A DNA stretch of 64,000 nt, taken from contig VZSE01004154.1 in NCBI GenBank assembly GCA_013398275.1, positions 371,976 through 435,975 of the forward strand, written 5' to 3'. Both the position numbers and the translations under genes were made by a program. Origin of the DNA: Promerops cafer (taxonomy: Eukaryota > Chordata > Aves > Passeriformes > Nectariniidae). The notes beneath the pieces were generated by a model, which had not been told where the DNA came from, did no database searches, and saw only the letters and a program-made list of their open reading frames with translations. Shown here piece after piece: positions 1-13,200 of this stretch. Every line of letters starts with the position of its first letter. Within the stretch, counting starts at the first letter, position 1.

Positions 1-324
1 CTAAAGTTAAAAAATCTGAAAGGTGCTTGTAGTCAGGTGGAGGGTGGTCTCCTTCTCCAGGAAGCAACTGACAGAACGAGAGGACACAGTCTTAAGCTGC
101 GCCAAGGGAAATATAGGCTGGATATTAGGAAAAATTTTCCTGTGGAAAGAATGATTAAGTACTGGAATTGTCTGCTCGGGGAGGTGGCAGAGTCACCATC
201 CCTGGATGTGTTTAAAAAAAGACTGGATGTGGCACTGAGTGCCTTGGTTTAGTTGAGGTGTTAGGGCATGGGTTAGACTCAGTCTTGAAGGTCTCTTCCA
301 ACCTAGTGATGCTGTGATTCTGTG
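1..324 (+). mobile_element. CR1 LINE, 5'-truncated 3' end
   Basis: The segment resembles the 3' part of avian CR1 retrotransposons: the AGAGGACACAGTCTTAAGCT block, then a TGGATATTAGGAAAAATTTT block, then GAGTCACCATCCCTGGATGT, ending in TTCCAACCTAGTGATGCTGTG followed by a GATTCTGTG tail. Orientation is plus. The copy is diverged and carries no reverse-transcriptase domain. It may continue past the left edge. The 71-codon open frame at 37-252 is CR1 sequence, not a host gene. Confidence 0.9.
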
Positions 325-2454
325 AAAATTATTTTTATTAAAAACAAAGCTTTTACAAAAGTGTCAGTTTTATGATAATGCAAAGAACAGTTATGTAAGT
401 AAGTGTTTATCTTGGCCAACTGATGCATGTGCTGGACTGTATTATCCCACTTACTGTTTGTTCTGTCAATAGACTAACATATATCAAAACACTTGAAGAC
501 TGTGTCAAATTTATCTGCCAAACAAAGTAATTTAAGCATACTTCTCTGCCAAAACTATTTCTTAAACTCTGGTTATCTGTGTCTCTCTGTGCCTCTTTCC
601 CAATAGGAATATGCTACATGGGTCTATTAATGGCCAGTAGGGCTGAGGCTTGGCTACAGTGGGGCTGCAAGAGAGGAAGACAGCACAGGGAACAGCACTG
701 GATGAGCACACCACCACCTGTGACACACCCACCTGTAGCAGCTCCTAAGGGTTTAGTGAAGCTGCCAGATGCCATTACCAAAATGGAAAATTGACTCCAG
801 TGCTGACAGAGGTACAGTTTCTATGAAACGGAAGCATGTAGCAGGCATGCAGAAATATAAAGGAAATCACAACAGGAATTAGGGAAACAATGTATTTGTG
901 AAATAAACTGCATGCTTTTGCATTGGGAGGATCTCACTGGATGTGAAGAAATCACACAAATATATTGCTGCACAGCATAGCAAAGGGATCACGATATTCC
1001 TATAAAATTATGTGATTGGGCATGAACTTCATAAAAATCCAGGAATGAGCTCAAAGGCAGAAGTAGCAGTAATTCCAATTCTTAAATGCATCATTGTGCT
1101 TTACTCTTCAAGTGAAATAAATGAATATTCATGACATGTAATACACAGAAGGGAAATCCTTACAGAAGTTGTTAAAAAAAAAATCCCTTAATGAATTCTG
1201 CACAGGAATCTCTCTGCTTTAATGGAAAACCCTGAGTCACAATAGACTGAAGAGATCCTGACTTTGCTGAGCTGCTTTAATCAAGTCTAAACCCTTGGAA
1301 CGTCTCCATTCTTCACACAACACCCTCACTCATCCATCTCTCCTTCTGCAGCAGAGATTAAAAGCCAAAGACACAAAGACCCCTGACTGCTTTATGAAAT
1401 TCTAAACTGTGTTTTTGTTTTCTAATTGTCTTACTCTGGAACTCAGCTATTACTATTACCTCTGAACAGTGCTGATTTTCAGGTTAGATGTCTATCTCAT
1501 ATCCATCCTTTAATTAGAAAAATGAAGATAAAATTTTGCCTATTTTAACTGTAGTTAGCTTTTTGAGAATGGAACTGCATTCTGAATTGAAAACTGGAAA
1601 CCAAATTATGTTGTTCTGTTGTTGTGCAGGGGCACAGGCCCCACCTATTTTGAAATATGGGCACTTCCTATAAATTTGTGAGGTAGCACAGTCTGTCTTA
1701 TTATTTTTAACATCTCTCTGATATTTGGATCCTGCTGAGTATCAATAGACCCCAAAAGCCACACCTAGCAAATCCAATCCTCCACTCCTCAAAAAGAATC
1801 CCTAAAACCCCAAACAAAAAATAAAAACACTAGAAAGAGAAGCCATGTAGTTTGCCTATAGAAACTCCCTTTACTCACATATTTAAATTATGGGAAGGTG
1901 TTGCACAGGTGAACTTTATCTTCTCATTATTCACACTTGCAGATGTTATATCCTGTGTACCATGTCACAACACTTTTTTTTACCTTGACCTACTTTTCTA
2001 TTTTTAGATTTTGGCCAAGGTAGTGCCAAAAATATGCATTTAAAATTCAAGTATATATAAAAATAATAACAAAATAACAAACCCATATAATTGTCACACC
2101 ATGACAGAATGGAAGAACTCAACTGGAATATAAATGAACTACTCGGGAGGAAGCTAGATGAATTATTTTGGTTGTCTCAGAAATCATTGTTTGTTTTGTG
2201 TTTCAAAAAGTTGTATCTTTCCTCTTGGACTTCTCAAATTTGCATTGCTATACAAAGCATAATGCCTTACGTTACCCAGTATGGAAAGATGAGACTGAAT
2301 TGTAGATACTTCCCCTTCTTTCATTTAGTACTTTAAAGGCCTGTGGATGAAAGATGCAGCTATTTGTCAGGTCTGAGCATTACTGTAGATCACTTGATTC
2401 TTAAAGGGGAGTTTCCTTTGTACTAATTTTGTCTCTGTTCCCTGCTTTTCCCAG
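325..2454. other. Intergenic DNA, no gene seen
   Basis: AT-rich sequence downstream of RASA2 on the minus strand. I see no exon with a recognisable protein, no RNA gene and no clear repeat. The open frames (579-794, 2091-2336) are short, lack family signatures and lack good splice context. Confidence 0.5.
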
Positions 2455-2744
2455 GCTCGTTTCTGTGTCCTGCAGCAGCGGTGTCCCGGCGAGCAGAAAG
2501 CGAGGGCTGAGCTAAGCCCGGGAGCTCCAGCTGAGCTCTCAGGCAGCTGCTGGAGTGAGCGACCCTCTGGAGCGCTGCCTGTGGCCGCTCCGGGAGGGAA
2601 GTGCTGCTGGAACGGGGCTGCCTGCCTTTGGAGCCTTCTGCTGTTCACAACACACATCAGCCTCTCTCCCTGCTGCTCGACACACTGCAGTTTGCCACCA
2701 TAAAGCACAGGATATCTTGGATCTTTCGAGAAATAAGAGATCAG
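2455..2744 (+). ncRNA. Exon-like GC-rich island, possible lncRNA or 5' UTR exon
   Basis: A locally GC-rich block in AT-rich surroundings, framed on the plus strand by a strong acceptor (long pyrimidine run ending CTTTTCCCAG at 2454) and a consensus donor (TCAG then GTAAGA at 2745). The frame used by the longest open stretch meets a TAA at 2513-2515, so the block is not continuously coding in that frame; non-coding or 5' UTR is more likely. It runs antisense to RASA2 and begins beyond its 3' end. A transcript diverging from the next gene to the left (RNF7 by human gene order, off the window) is one possible origin. This is inference from splice-site quality and composition alone. Confidence 0.3.
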
Positions 2745-3856
2745 GTAAGAAATTTTTACCTGTAAGTCTTGAAATCAAGTCACACAGCAGGTTTACTTTG
2801 GATATTCTATGATCCTCTCAGCCTTTGTTCCCTGTGTACGAGGAATGACCAAAAATAAAAGATGAAAGTGGGGAACAAAGTCACAACCCCTTAAAGCAAA
2901 CGAAATTGTTTGCATCCATAAAGTTTCTAAAATCAGTATAATGATTTACACCCTCTTTTTGTTGAAATCGTTAACTAGATTTCATACAACTGCCTTGGCA
3001 TTTGCAATAGTAATTATGCTAAAATAATGATGGACTCAAACACTTACAAATATTTATCATACAAGATTTTCTATGGAAAATTGTATTAAGCAAGATGGAT
3101 GAATTTTGTTATTTAGCATAAAAATTTATTAACATAAAGAATATTTTAAAAGCATTTCAGCAAGGTCATCTATTTGCTTTTATTTAAAAAAAAATTACCC
3201 AAAATGTTCTTACCAAGAATACCCAATTAAAATTCTTAATTTCTGTACCTAATTAAGTGCTTACAAAGCACATGCCTTTCCTGAACACTGTAGCCACTGG
3301 ATCTTTTTAAATCTTATTCTGATTGTAACGCAACCAATTATCAACGTTTTGGTTCCCAATTTAGGTACACAAAGTGCCTTTCTAAGTAATTTAGCTGAAT
3401 TACAGGCTATATTCCCAATTCTTACAGATCTGCACTTCAACTCTGAAATTAGTTTTTTTTAAACAGTGTTTATTATGATGAATCCCAGGAATACACAAAG
3501 TATTTCAGCAGCAGTCTCATCACAGCTGAACACAGTAACAATGATATACTCTCCTTACTGCTATTAAAGAATTTCTGATTTATTTCATGTGCATAAATCA
3601 CATCAACCTTAGTTAAATATGCTTCTGTAAGCATTTGTAGAACTTCAAGTAAATTGCATGCATTTTTCCATGCTACTGGAAGTTGCTTGTTACTGGGATC
3701 TTACTGGCCTGATTTTGATTTCATGTGTATGCTCTTTTAAACACAATACGGGATCTGTCCTTACCACATGCGAATAAATGTTGCAAACTTTGTCAAACAG
3801 ATGACCAGGAACTAAACATAATGTCCTGTAAAGCATTTATCATACATTTATTAATA
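2745..3856. other. Intergenic DNA, no gene seen
   Basis: AT-rich sequence with no recognisable exon, repeat family or RNA gene. Confidence 0.5.
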
Positions 3857-3965
3857 GAACCATTTAGATTAGTAAAGACCTTTAAGATCATCAAGCTCAA
3901 CCATTAACCCAACACTGCCAAGTCTACCACTAAACCATGTCTCCGAGTTGCACATCTACAGATCT
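3857..3965 (-). mobile_element. CR1 LINE fragment, minus orientation
   Basis: The plus strand reads GACCTTTAAGATCATCAAG, then CAACCATTAACCCAACACTG, then CCACTAAACCATGTC, which is the reverse complement of a CR1 3' region. The match stops after CACATCTACAGATCT, so the copy is a short, 5'-truncated remnant. It lies beyond the 3' end of RASA2. Confidence 0.85.
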
Positions 3966-6900
3966 GAAATGGGAATGCCCTTTTGGTGTCACGGGTCAGA
4001 AAAAACTCAGGTTAGTGGGATGGTTAGAGAAAGGCAGCATATTAGCAGAGAAAAGAAAGGATCAGTCTGCTATAATCATTACAGAACATGTACAATTCTT
4101 TTTCTTAATGTTCACAGAAATTTCCTCCTGTACTTCCAACTTCATATTTATATTCCTCTGCTTTCTAATCTCTGCAAATGAATGTAGTGACCACTCATAC
4201 TAGGCCCTTAATACATCTTACCTCAGAATAATCAAAATGGCTGGAAGTCTTGCACTGTAACTCCTGACAGAAGCTTCCATACCGGCAACAAAGGACAACA
4301 GGTCAGTTCTCTGCACAAGGAAACAAAGCACCTCAGGGCATTAAAAAGCGCTTGTACAAAACTTCCTTATAAAAAATGCCCATAAGCACAGGAGGGGAGT
4401 GTGGGGGGCAATAAAGTGCTCAGATTACATAAAAAAAAGAAAGCAGATTGAGAAACGTAAACATTTTTTCCATATGCAATATATTTTAAATAGTTCTGAC
4501 AAATTCTACAGCTTGTACTGGTACACAGCACAGGTAATGGAACATAAATCAGTTTAGTAAGAAAAAAAAATGAGTCACCTAACCCTACCAACACAAGACC
4601 AGCTATCTTTCAACTTCATCAGACTAATCATTATAAACTTTTTAAACACTGTCAAATTCCTAAGGCTTCTCTGCATGCTCTTACACTAAATGATGAACCA
4701 GCACTTCTGTCACTCCCCAACCACCAATTTAGAATGCAACAATGCTGCAGATGACACATCCCCCAGGTCAATTTTGGTGGGTTCTGCCCCTGCCATCAAT
4801 TAGGTTTCTCTCTTTATACCCAAGTCCTGTATGTAGCCCCCATTCACATTCAGGTAAATGCTAACATTTTAAACAGCCAGGCCTCACAGGAAACACACAG
4901 CTTATCTCAGGTTTGTTGTAATTTATTTCTGAGTTATTCTCAAGCAATGTTACAAAACATTTTAATGTCTTGATAAGAAAATAAAATTTAAATAAAAATA
5001 CATTCAACAATACATCATCATAATAACATTAAAACTTTTACAATCCTAACAGAACTAATTACTGAATAATATCACTTTTCTAGACTAATCAAAATGAAGG
5101 CAACTTTTATTATTAATCATCCTACTTGTACCTAATTAAATTCTAGAACATCTACTGCACTTTAAAATATTATAAAATGAGAAATCAAATCTTAATGGTC
5201 ACAAATATTCAATGGCCTTCTGGGTTTTTTTCTCAATATTCCAGTACCAAAGCAAAAAAAAAAAGTGCATATTATAAAACCCCAACATTGCAAGAGTATA
5301 CTACTCAATTTTTCATAAATTTTACTTTGAAAACAACAGAAAATGGCTCCAAGGAAGAGGGTATGCCACATGGTTAATTCATATACAACAAAACCTAATT
5401 TTGACACTCAACCACATTCAACTTTGTTTAATGGCAGCTTTTGAATAATGGCAATTAATTTTTATCTTTACCTTGGCAAAACACATTTATTGGCATTGCT
5501 GTATTCTCCCTCAGTTTTAACTGTTGGCAAATAAAAGTCCTGTTGAACACATCAAATGTGTAAAAAGGGAAAAGGCAAAACCAGCTGAGGTGATTAAATG
5601 ATTGTGATGTTGCAGATCCTAGTACTGAATCCCAGATATTCTAAAATATCTTGGTATTAAAACAAAGTCATTTTAACAAGTTACATTCATTCCAAAGAAA
5701 TTTCAATCCTGTCTTGCCACCTTGCTTCCATTATAGAAAGCCTTCTTACAACAGTATAATAAATGTGTGGTAATTTCAACAGCTTACTGTTTCAAGCATT
5801 GTGGATTTCTACTCTAAGTTGCATTCCTAATTAATTTGGCCAAATAGTGATTGGAAAAACAAAACAAAACCAAAACTAAAAAAACACCCAGCAAAACAAC
5901 AAAAGACCCCATAGAAAATGCATTAAGAATAAAAGTACCACATACAACTTTTATTAAAAATAATATTCCAAGGAGTACCATTGTATTTAATACTGATGAA
6001 GCAAAGTTGCCACAGTAATACCTTTGCTTCTTCCTGGTTATATACATACACTTTTTCTCAGCAGAAAACTAACTTCTCAGACAAAGTGAGCAAAAATTAA
6101 TCTTACTGAAGTCAGGAATGCCAGTTTAAAATTGTGTTAAGTGGCAAATGCAAATCCACGTAACTAAAGATACAAAAATATTCACTGAAGCATTGCTTAA
6201 AGACAAAACAATGTTGATCATTCAACTGATCATAACAAGCAGATACTACAAAGTATCTAAAAATAATCTGGGATAGTCCAGATATCTAAAGTGCTTTGAG
6301 TGATTATAATAGAGATTATTTATTAGATTTGTAGTCAAAAGTTGAGCTGGACGTAGTTATTACTTTTTATAAAAACAAGAAATTAAATCATACATGGGAT
6401 GTTAATTGATCAGTACTTAACCACAATCTGTTCACACTTAAATTTTTCTATGTGTAGGCAAACCTATTTAACAAGAATGTTACTACCCTGCACTTCTTTT
6501 TAGATTAAGAAAAAATACCTTAAAAAATGCTAAAGAAAATAGATAGTGGTCTAATGTCACTCCATATATTACTCACTCCAAATGTAAACAAGAGGTACAA
6601 TGTAAGTTCCCTGATTGCTTCTTTAGTACTTAATGATACAACTAACACTGGTATCTGCTGTCCAGATTATTTGCAGCATACTGCATGGTTCTATAGAACT
6701 TTAACTGTAGATAAATCAAGTCCTGACAACAACTAATACAAGGAAAAAATAAGACAAATGTATTGAGTGTGAAGCTTCAGATCTTGTCCACATCGTAAGA
6801 TCTTGGGATTTCTATTTCGAGATCCGTATCAGCAGGGCAGGCACTCATGGTAAACTCATCCAAGTTTGCAGTGTATGTACTGAGATATAATCCAACCAAC

Positions 6901-7247
6901 AAATGCAGTGTGCATTTTCTTCCATGAAAAAGCTTATTTGTTTAGAAAGTTCTTTCCAATAAGACAACAATGGCAAAACAACATTTAGATTTATTCACAT
7001 CTGTTATTTCAAGAACCTGGAACTTCAAGTTCTTCAGCAAAATGAGAATAAACCTTAAAGACCAGATTTCCAAGAAGGTATTTTTCTATTAAATATTAAA
7101 TAGATTGTCAACACAACTAGCATTTATGTTCATCCTTAAATACTTTGCAAAAATGCATATAATGAATTAAAAAAGAAAACAAAAAACCAAAACACTCTAG
7201 AACATTTCCAGTTTCTTTTTTCATCCAAATGGGCCAGTTTGTTTTGG
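3966..7247 (-). other. RASA2: RASA2 3' UTR and downstream flank
   Basis: This stretch directly follows the RASA2 stop codon on the minus strand. It is AT-rich and has no coding exon. Minus-strand AATAAA hexamers lie at plus coordinates 6990-6995, 6319-6324, 5950-5955, 5486-5491 and 4922-4927. Any could serve as a polyadenylation signal, and sequence alone does not say which is used or where the UTR ends. Confidence 0.55.
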
Positions 7248-7278
7248 TTAGGAAACTTTTCCAACAATCGGATTTTCT
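7248..7278 (-). CDS. RASA2: RASA2 exon 24, end of coding sequence
   Basis: The terminal coding segment completes a split Glu codon and reads ENPIVGKVS then TAA at 7250-7248. It matches the mammalian RASA2 end (ENPIVGKAS as I remember it) with one substitution. The acceptor is TTTTGCAG. The 3' UTR follows directly. Confidence 0.95.
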
Positions 7279-10200
7279 CTGCAAAAAACCAAAATATTAT
7301 ATGTAAATACTTTTAAGATTAACATTTGCTTTCAAGTTGTCATCATACAATTTTAATTTATCAAGCAAAAAAACCCAATTTCTACCCTTAATTGTGAAAT
7401 TTAGTGGTTTGCAAAAACCTCATTTACTTTCACATGGGACTTCTAAATCACAGTCAATTTTTCTGAAGAAGTTGGGTCAAACACTAACCTAGGCAAACCA
7501 AATCAGGGTTTAAGCTTTTCCTTTTTTCCTGGTCAATCAATCCTTATTGATGCAAAGAAGAAATCTAAAAACTTGCTATTGGTGTTCCAGAGGCATAAGC
7601 CAGGACTGAAGAGAATTAAAGAATGCGCTCTGGAACAATAATGTACTCCAAAGAACAGAGTTTTTTTACCCTCACAAGAAATAGTATTTATCATCAAGTA
7701 TGGCAAATGAAATACAAACAGTAAATATACTACCTCAAAGTTATGTTTCTGCAGTAAAATTTTGACCGTTTCATGAAACTTGATACTTCAATTATTTAAC
7801 CAAAATTTTGGAAAAAAAAAATATTAGAAGGTAAGCTTACTGTTCTGGATAAATTTTGCGTGCACTTCAAATGTTAAGTTGCAAGGAAAACAAAAGAGTC
7901 ACTGCACCCACTTACAGCAATCTCAACAGGAACAGATGAATCCACACCAGAAGAACTCGGATCTTCAACAACTGGTAAAAAGCTGCACTACTACAAATGA
8001 TGTATCTTATTCTCTCCCTGTCTGTGTTGTCTAACTCTACCTTTACCTTCATTATCTCTACCCCAGCAAGTCTGGCCTCGTCCCGTGATTTATTTTTTTC
8101 AAAATACACATTTATCAAAGTTACTTAAGATACTTACTCACTACCATATTTGGCACTAGATGATCTCTTCTTCTGGTATTTTTCATGTGATTCATTCAGC
8201 TTTTCTACTATATCTATTATCTGCTGAAGTGTATGGAAAGTGGCTACAGAATCTTCAATGGTGAAGTTAGAATAATCATCTGGTTCTTTCCGAGGACCTT
8301 GATAGACTGCTATGCTTCCACAAGCCTCTACAAAAACAGTCGCAATCACCCCATTTAGAATTTCAACAATTAAAAACCAAATCTAACTCCTATGCAAATG
8401 GTAACTCCAAAATTCTAAAATGTTAAGTTACTCTGGCTTATACATAAAATGGATTAAGATAAAAGCAGGAGGCAGTATCAATTAAATGCATTTACAACTC
8501 TATATCTTATTCTCTGCTAGCTGTGTTCAGCATCTTGAGCATCCAGCTCTCTCCTTTTCACATTAAGAGAAGTTCAGTGCTTTCTTGCAGCAAAACCATG
8601 CCTAATAGAATTCATCACATAGGAAAGGGACAGCAAAGGCAGAAAGGCAATCACCTACAGTTGCATCCTCTCTGTTTAAACTATTAAAAATATTACATAT
8701 ATGGAAATTCAATTAGAACAATGCCTGATATCTATTGTAAAGAAATGCCTGAAGAACATCAGACACCGGGGCACTGAGAAGATAAAAATTCAATCTCTTT
8801 CTCTATTATTTTCAGGTGAAACGTTAAATTCAGTTAGTTGTTCAAAATTATGTTCTTGGCCTATAGAATTAGAACTGAATGTCAGTGTAGTTCTTCTTAA
8901 TTATCATTTGAGTACCTTCCAACTTCTGTAGTTTAGACCTGTTGATAGTGAAAAGTGAGTAAATTCTTTCTGTCTCTCTGTCTCCATCAATCTCAATTTG
9001 AGTATCAGCAGGAACATCTCTAAACAGTGAACAAAGAGACAGGTAATCAATATCAGTAATTCCTGAAAACAAGTAAAAACTGATTCTTTTTCATTATACA
9101 TAACCCTTTAATATGTTTATCACTCATAGACAGTTCCACAAAACTTAGTATGTAGTTTATATAACCTACCCAGTTAAGGATAAATTTATTTTTAAAAGAA
9201 ATCACAGCATTTGTTTGTTTTCAGAAATCAGCAGCTTCTAAAAAGACATTAAAGCATTTTAAGATGTTATTAATTTTTCTGACATACCTAAAAAACCCAA
9301 ATGATTTGTCAGGATCTACATCGAAGATTATTTAGCTGACTTTCTTGGGGCACTCCTTTAAAATATGTGAAATTCAAATAAAAAAGTGGTTGTATAGAAC
9401 AAGACAAAATCATCAAGGAGAAAAGACTTCCAGGCTGAATTTTCTGCAGCAAGTATCTTAATTATTTCATACAGATGATGTAGGGGTGTCATATTTCTGC
9501 ATTCAACCTACATCTGAATTAAATCAATTATTCTGCATGAAGAGATCTCAGCCGTTGGATATTTGTGATTTCCATGCTGAGCCGGTTACCTCCACAGGGT
9601 GGCACACAAAGTAATAGAGAAATCCAGTACTTTGTGCCTTATCACTGTGGAACATTTTTGTGGCATCCATCACTTGCTGAATTAGATAGGGAAAGCCTTG
9701 CTTCCCTGTTCTCAAGCTGCAGAGTGACTCCCACACTCCCGGGACCCCTGCCCCTTTCCACCCGGGCAGGGACTTACGCGGTGCAGCGAGCGCAGCCCTC
9801 CGTGCTCTCTATGGTGGCCTTGCAGCAGAGCCAGTTCCCATTCAGGAAAGCAGAGGGGTGGTAAAAGCTCAGCCTCTTCTGGTTGCACCTCGTTACCCGA
9901 CAAAGAGCCTCTATCCACTCACTGGCTTCTACACAGTTATTTGCTTGGATATAGAGTGGCTTTTCTCCATGAAGTACTTGAAACATCTGTAGAAGAAACA
10001 CATTATTCTGCTGAGTAAAAAAATCCAGTTACTGAGCAACTTCAAATATGTATAAATAGATTTCAGTGCTCAGGCAGTTCCACAAACTCTAATTAAGACA
10101 AAGTGAGACAAGGGAGAACAACAGACTTTTCACCTCTTTCAACTACACAGAGGAGAAAAGCCCCACCAGAACAGCTCCCTTTGTTCTGTCTACACCACTT

Positions 10201-13200
10201 CCTCATCTAAGAAAGAACCCTTATAAATTAGAACAGGATGCATCTTGTGTCCTCTTCATCCATGTATCTTTAAGTGTGACCCCAGATTTCACGAAGCATG
10301 TCATATCCTGACAGCTACAGAAGATTCCCAGAAATCTCTCCTTTAGCCATCACTGGCCTTAGTGACAGCTGTTCTTTTATCACTGCCTCAGATGTTTGGA
10401 TTGACGTAAGAACAGAAATAACCCATGTGTTCCAGGGCCAGAATGAGGCCATGAGCACAGACAACTGCCTCAGCTGATGAGGGGATTGTAGGAAGTTCTC
10501 ACCAAAAGGAATAAATACAAGTTTGGTAATAATACATTTCCGGTAGTATGTAATATAATTTCAAGTGCTTTGTAATAAGGTCATGTAGTTTTAACCTTCA
10601 TTCCAGAAATTTGGCAAGGGGGGCAAAGTCAAAATCAGTCAGAAAACTTAGCAGATAGCCAAATTTCCCGGTTCATTTCCGTGTTCAGAATACTTGGAGA
10701 TACTGCATACAGCTTATTACTCCTGATTCATAAAAGACTTTTTGCTGAAGTGTTTAGTAATGGGGTTTCATTAACTCCGTAAGCTAATTACAATCTTTTA
10801 TTTAAAGAACATATCAAAAATTACATATAAACTATCTTTTGACCCACGTTTTTCTTGTTGAAGGAGCTCTCATCAAGTTTCTCCACTGCAAGGATGTTTT
10901 TGATTGGAATAGTGAAAATTGGTTCTTTATCTGTAAAAAATTGTAAACAGAGGAGTGAAGCAATCTTTAAGAACTGTTTTATAATCTCAGGACACTCACA
11001 TTGCAGTTCATACTCTAAAAATACACATTTTTATTACTGAAAAGAAAGCATGAATCAGACAGAAGCCTCTATTAATCAAGGCAAAAGTAACTAAAATACA
11101 TCATAGGTATTTTAGGAAGAGAAAAAAATTATGCACTTAAAAAAGGACAAAAAAGCTACAAACACTTAAACAATACTGAAAAATAAAAATAATTGTAAAA
11201 TAAACATTATTTACCTTGCTGTTTGTGGTATGTGAATTCTCTACTTGTTAGACAGAACCATCGCTTCTTGAAATTCTTTTTACCAATCCGAGTCCTTCCC
11301 TGAGCTCTTTTGTACATTTCTCTGTAAAGATAGAATCAAATGAAATGCAACCATTAGTCTTCAAAACCATTTATTGAGATAAGACATTACTGTTCATCAT
11401 GAAGCCATGTAAAAATCTACTTCCCTGTACATCAAAAAAATCCTACTACTTGTTCACAATACATCCTCAAGATTACCTCCCAATACGGTGATTGTGTACA
11501 GGGTTCCAAAAACAGGAAAGGAGTTTGAGAAACACACAGTCCAGACCAGTGCTTGTAGCAGTAAATTTGGAGGGGACACATAACTTATTCAGATCAAGAA
11601 TTACAAATTTTCACAGAAGGGAATAATGTGTATCCAACTACAAGGTTCTCTCCTGCCACTTTCTCCATGTGATTCTACTTGGCCTTATGTGGATCAGAAA
11701 CTGAATACCAGTGACACTGGACATGGCTCAATAGCAAGGGCAGACAAACTGCATTTAGTACACTTTAGGAGTGCTCACTGCTAACTCTTTCTTTTGTTTT
11801 GAACAACAGCCATCAATTTATTACTATAACCAAGAGTTGATCCACTACAATGTCCTCCTTCATTTTTATTCAGTATCTTAGTAAGAGACATGTTTCTTCC
11901 TTGTTTGAAATTTGAATGCCTGTTTCGCAGAACAAACTTTTCTTCTTATAAACCTGCTTCTCAAATAAATGAAAATATTTTTTTCCCCATGAGTGTTGTT
12001 CAAATCATGACCTATTCTCGATCAACATCAAGCAAAAGACAGTTCAGTTTTAGGAAGAGTGACTTTCACCTCATTCTACGTAAGAGCATTCTATTACTAA
12101 ACGTTAAATATGTCAATTTCAGGGTAGTTTTCTATCTAACTTTGAAGGCAGAATATTTAGCTGGCTGGGCTTATACAGGAGGTAGAATAATTCTAAGCTA
12201 ATAACGTTTTAATATACACTTTCACAATCCTCAAAAACCACCACAAAGCACACACTGAACTGTGACAGTAATGCAGACAGTCTTCAATAGGTTTTCAGCT
12301 GCTTTTAATTATTTTTAAAGTATTTAAAAGATGAGTTATGAAAGTTTGCATCTGTTCTTTTAAACTAATTCTACGTATTAAGAATTGTCTAAATTACAAA
12401 TACAGTACATTCTACAGTATATCAGACATTTTGAATAAGCACTAAACTGAATCTGGCATTAATGAAAAAAGACTGAAGTAAATTCTGTTATGGACAATAT
12501 AAACTCAAGATGTATTCACCCTTCTTTTAGATGTACTGGCTCGCTCACACCACTGGGCTCTTTACTCTCAGTAGAGGAAACATCATCCAGGAACTTAAGG
12601 AAAAAAACCACAGGGAATATAAATATACAATATTCAAAAACGCAAAAACCCCAAAAGCTATTTTGAAAATATAAATGTACATTTCTCCTTGAACAGAACA
12701 GTTATTTTATGCAACAGATGAAAACATATGGCAGGGTGTTAGAACAACGTAACAAGAGATGCCCAGAAGTCACACAAGCTTTCTTAAATGACTTCCTAAA
12801 CACCAGAGACAATAAAATCTCTTTCAAAAAATGTACACTTTACTTTTTAAACTAAATTAGGTTACTTCACTATGTGTAACTCTTGTGTATGGTTTTGCTA
12901 TGTTGTTTTTTGGTTTGGGGTTTTTTTTATGTCTGAAACAGACCACAGCTTTTCTTTTTCTCTCTAGTAGAAAACTGAACACTAACACAACCTTTTAATA
13001 ATGAAGATTGATCAGATACACCAACAATAAAAAAAATACAGTTGAAAGGTACCTTTTTGACAGATTCAGTAAATTTTTCTTCTTGAAATGTTTTGAAAAA
13101 CTCACACATAAATGTCTCCTTGAAACTTGACTGAAAGGAAAGGTATATTGACATAAGTAAACTTTCATATAAAATTTAAATAGAATGTTTTAAATGAGAA

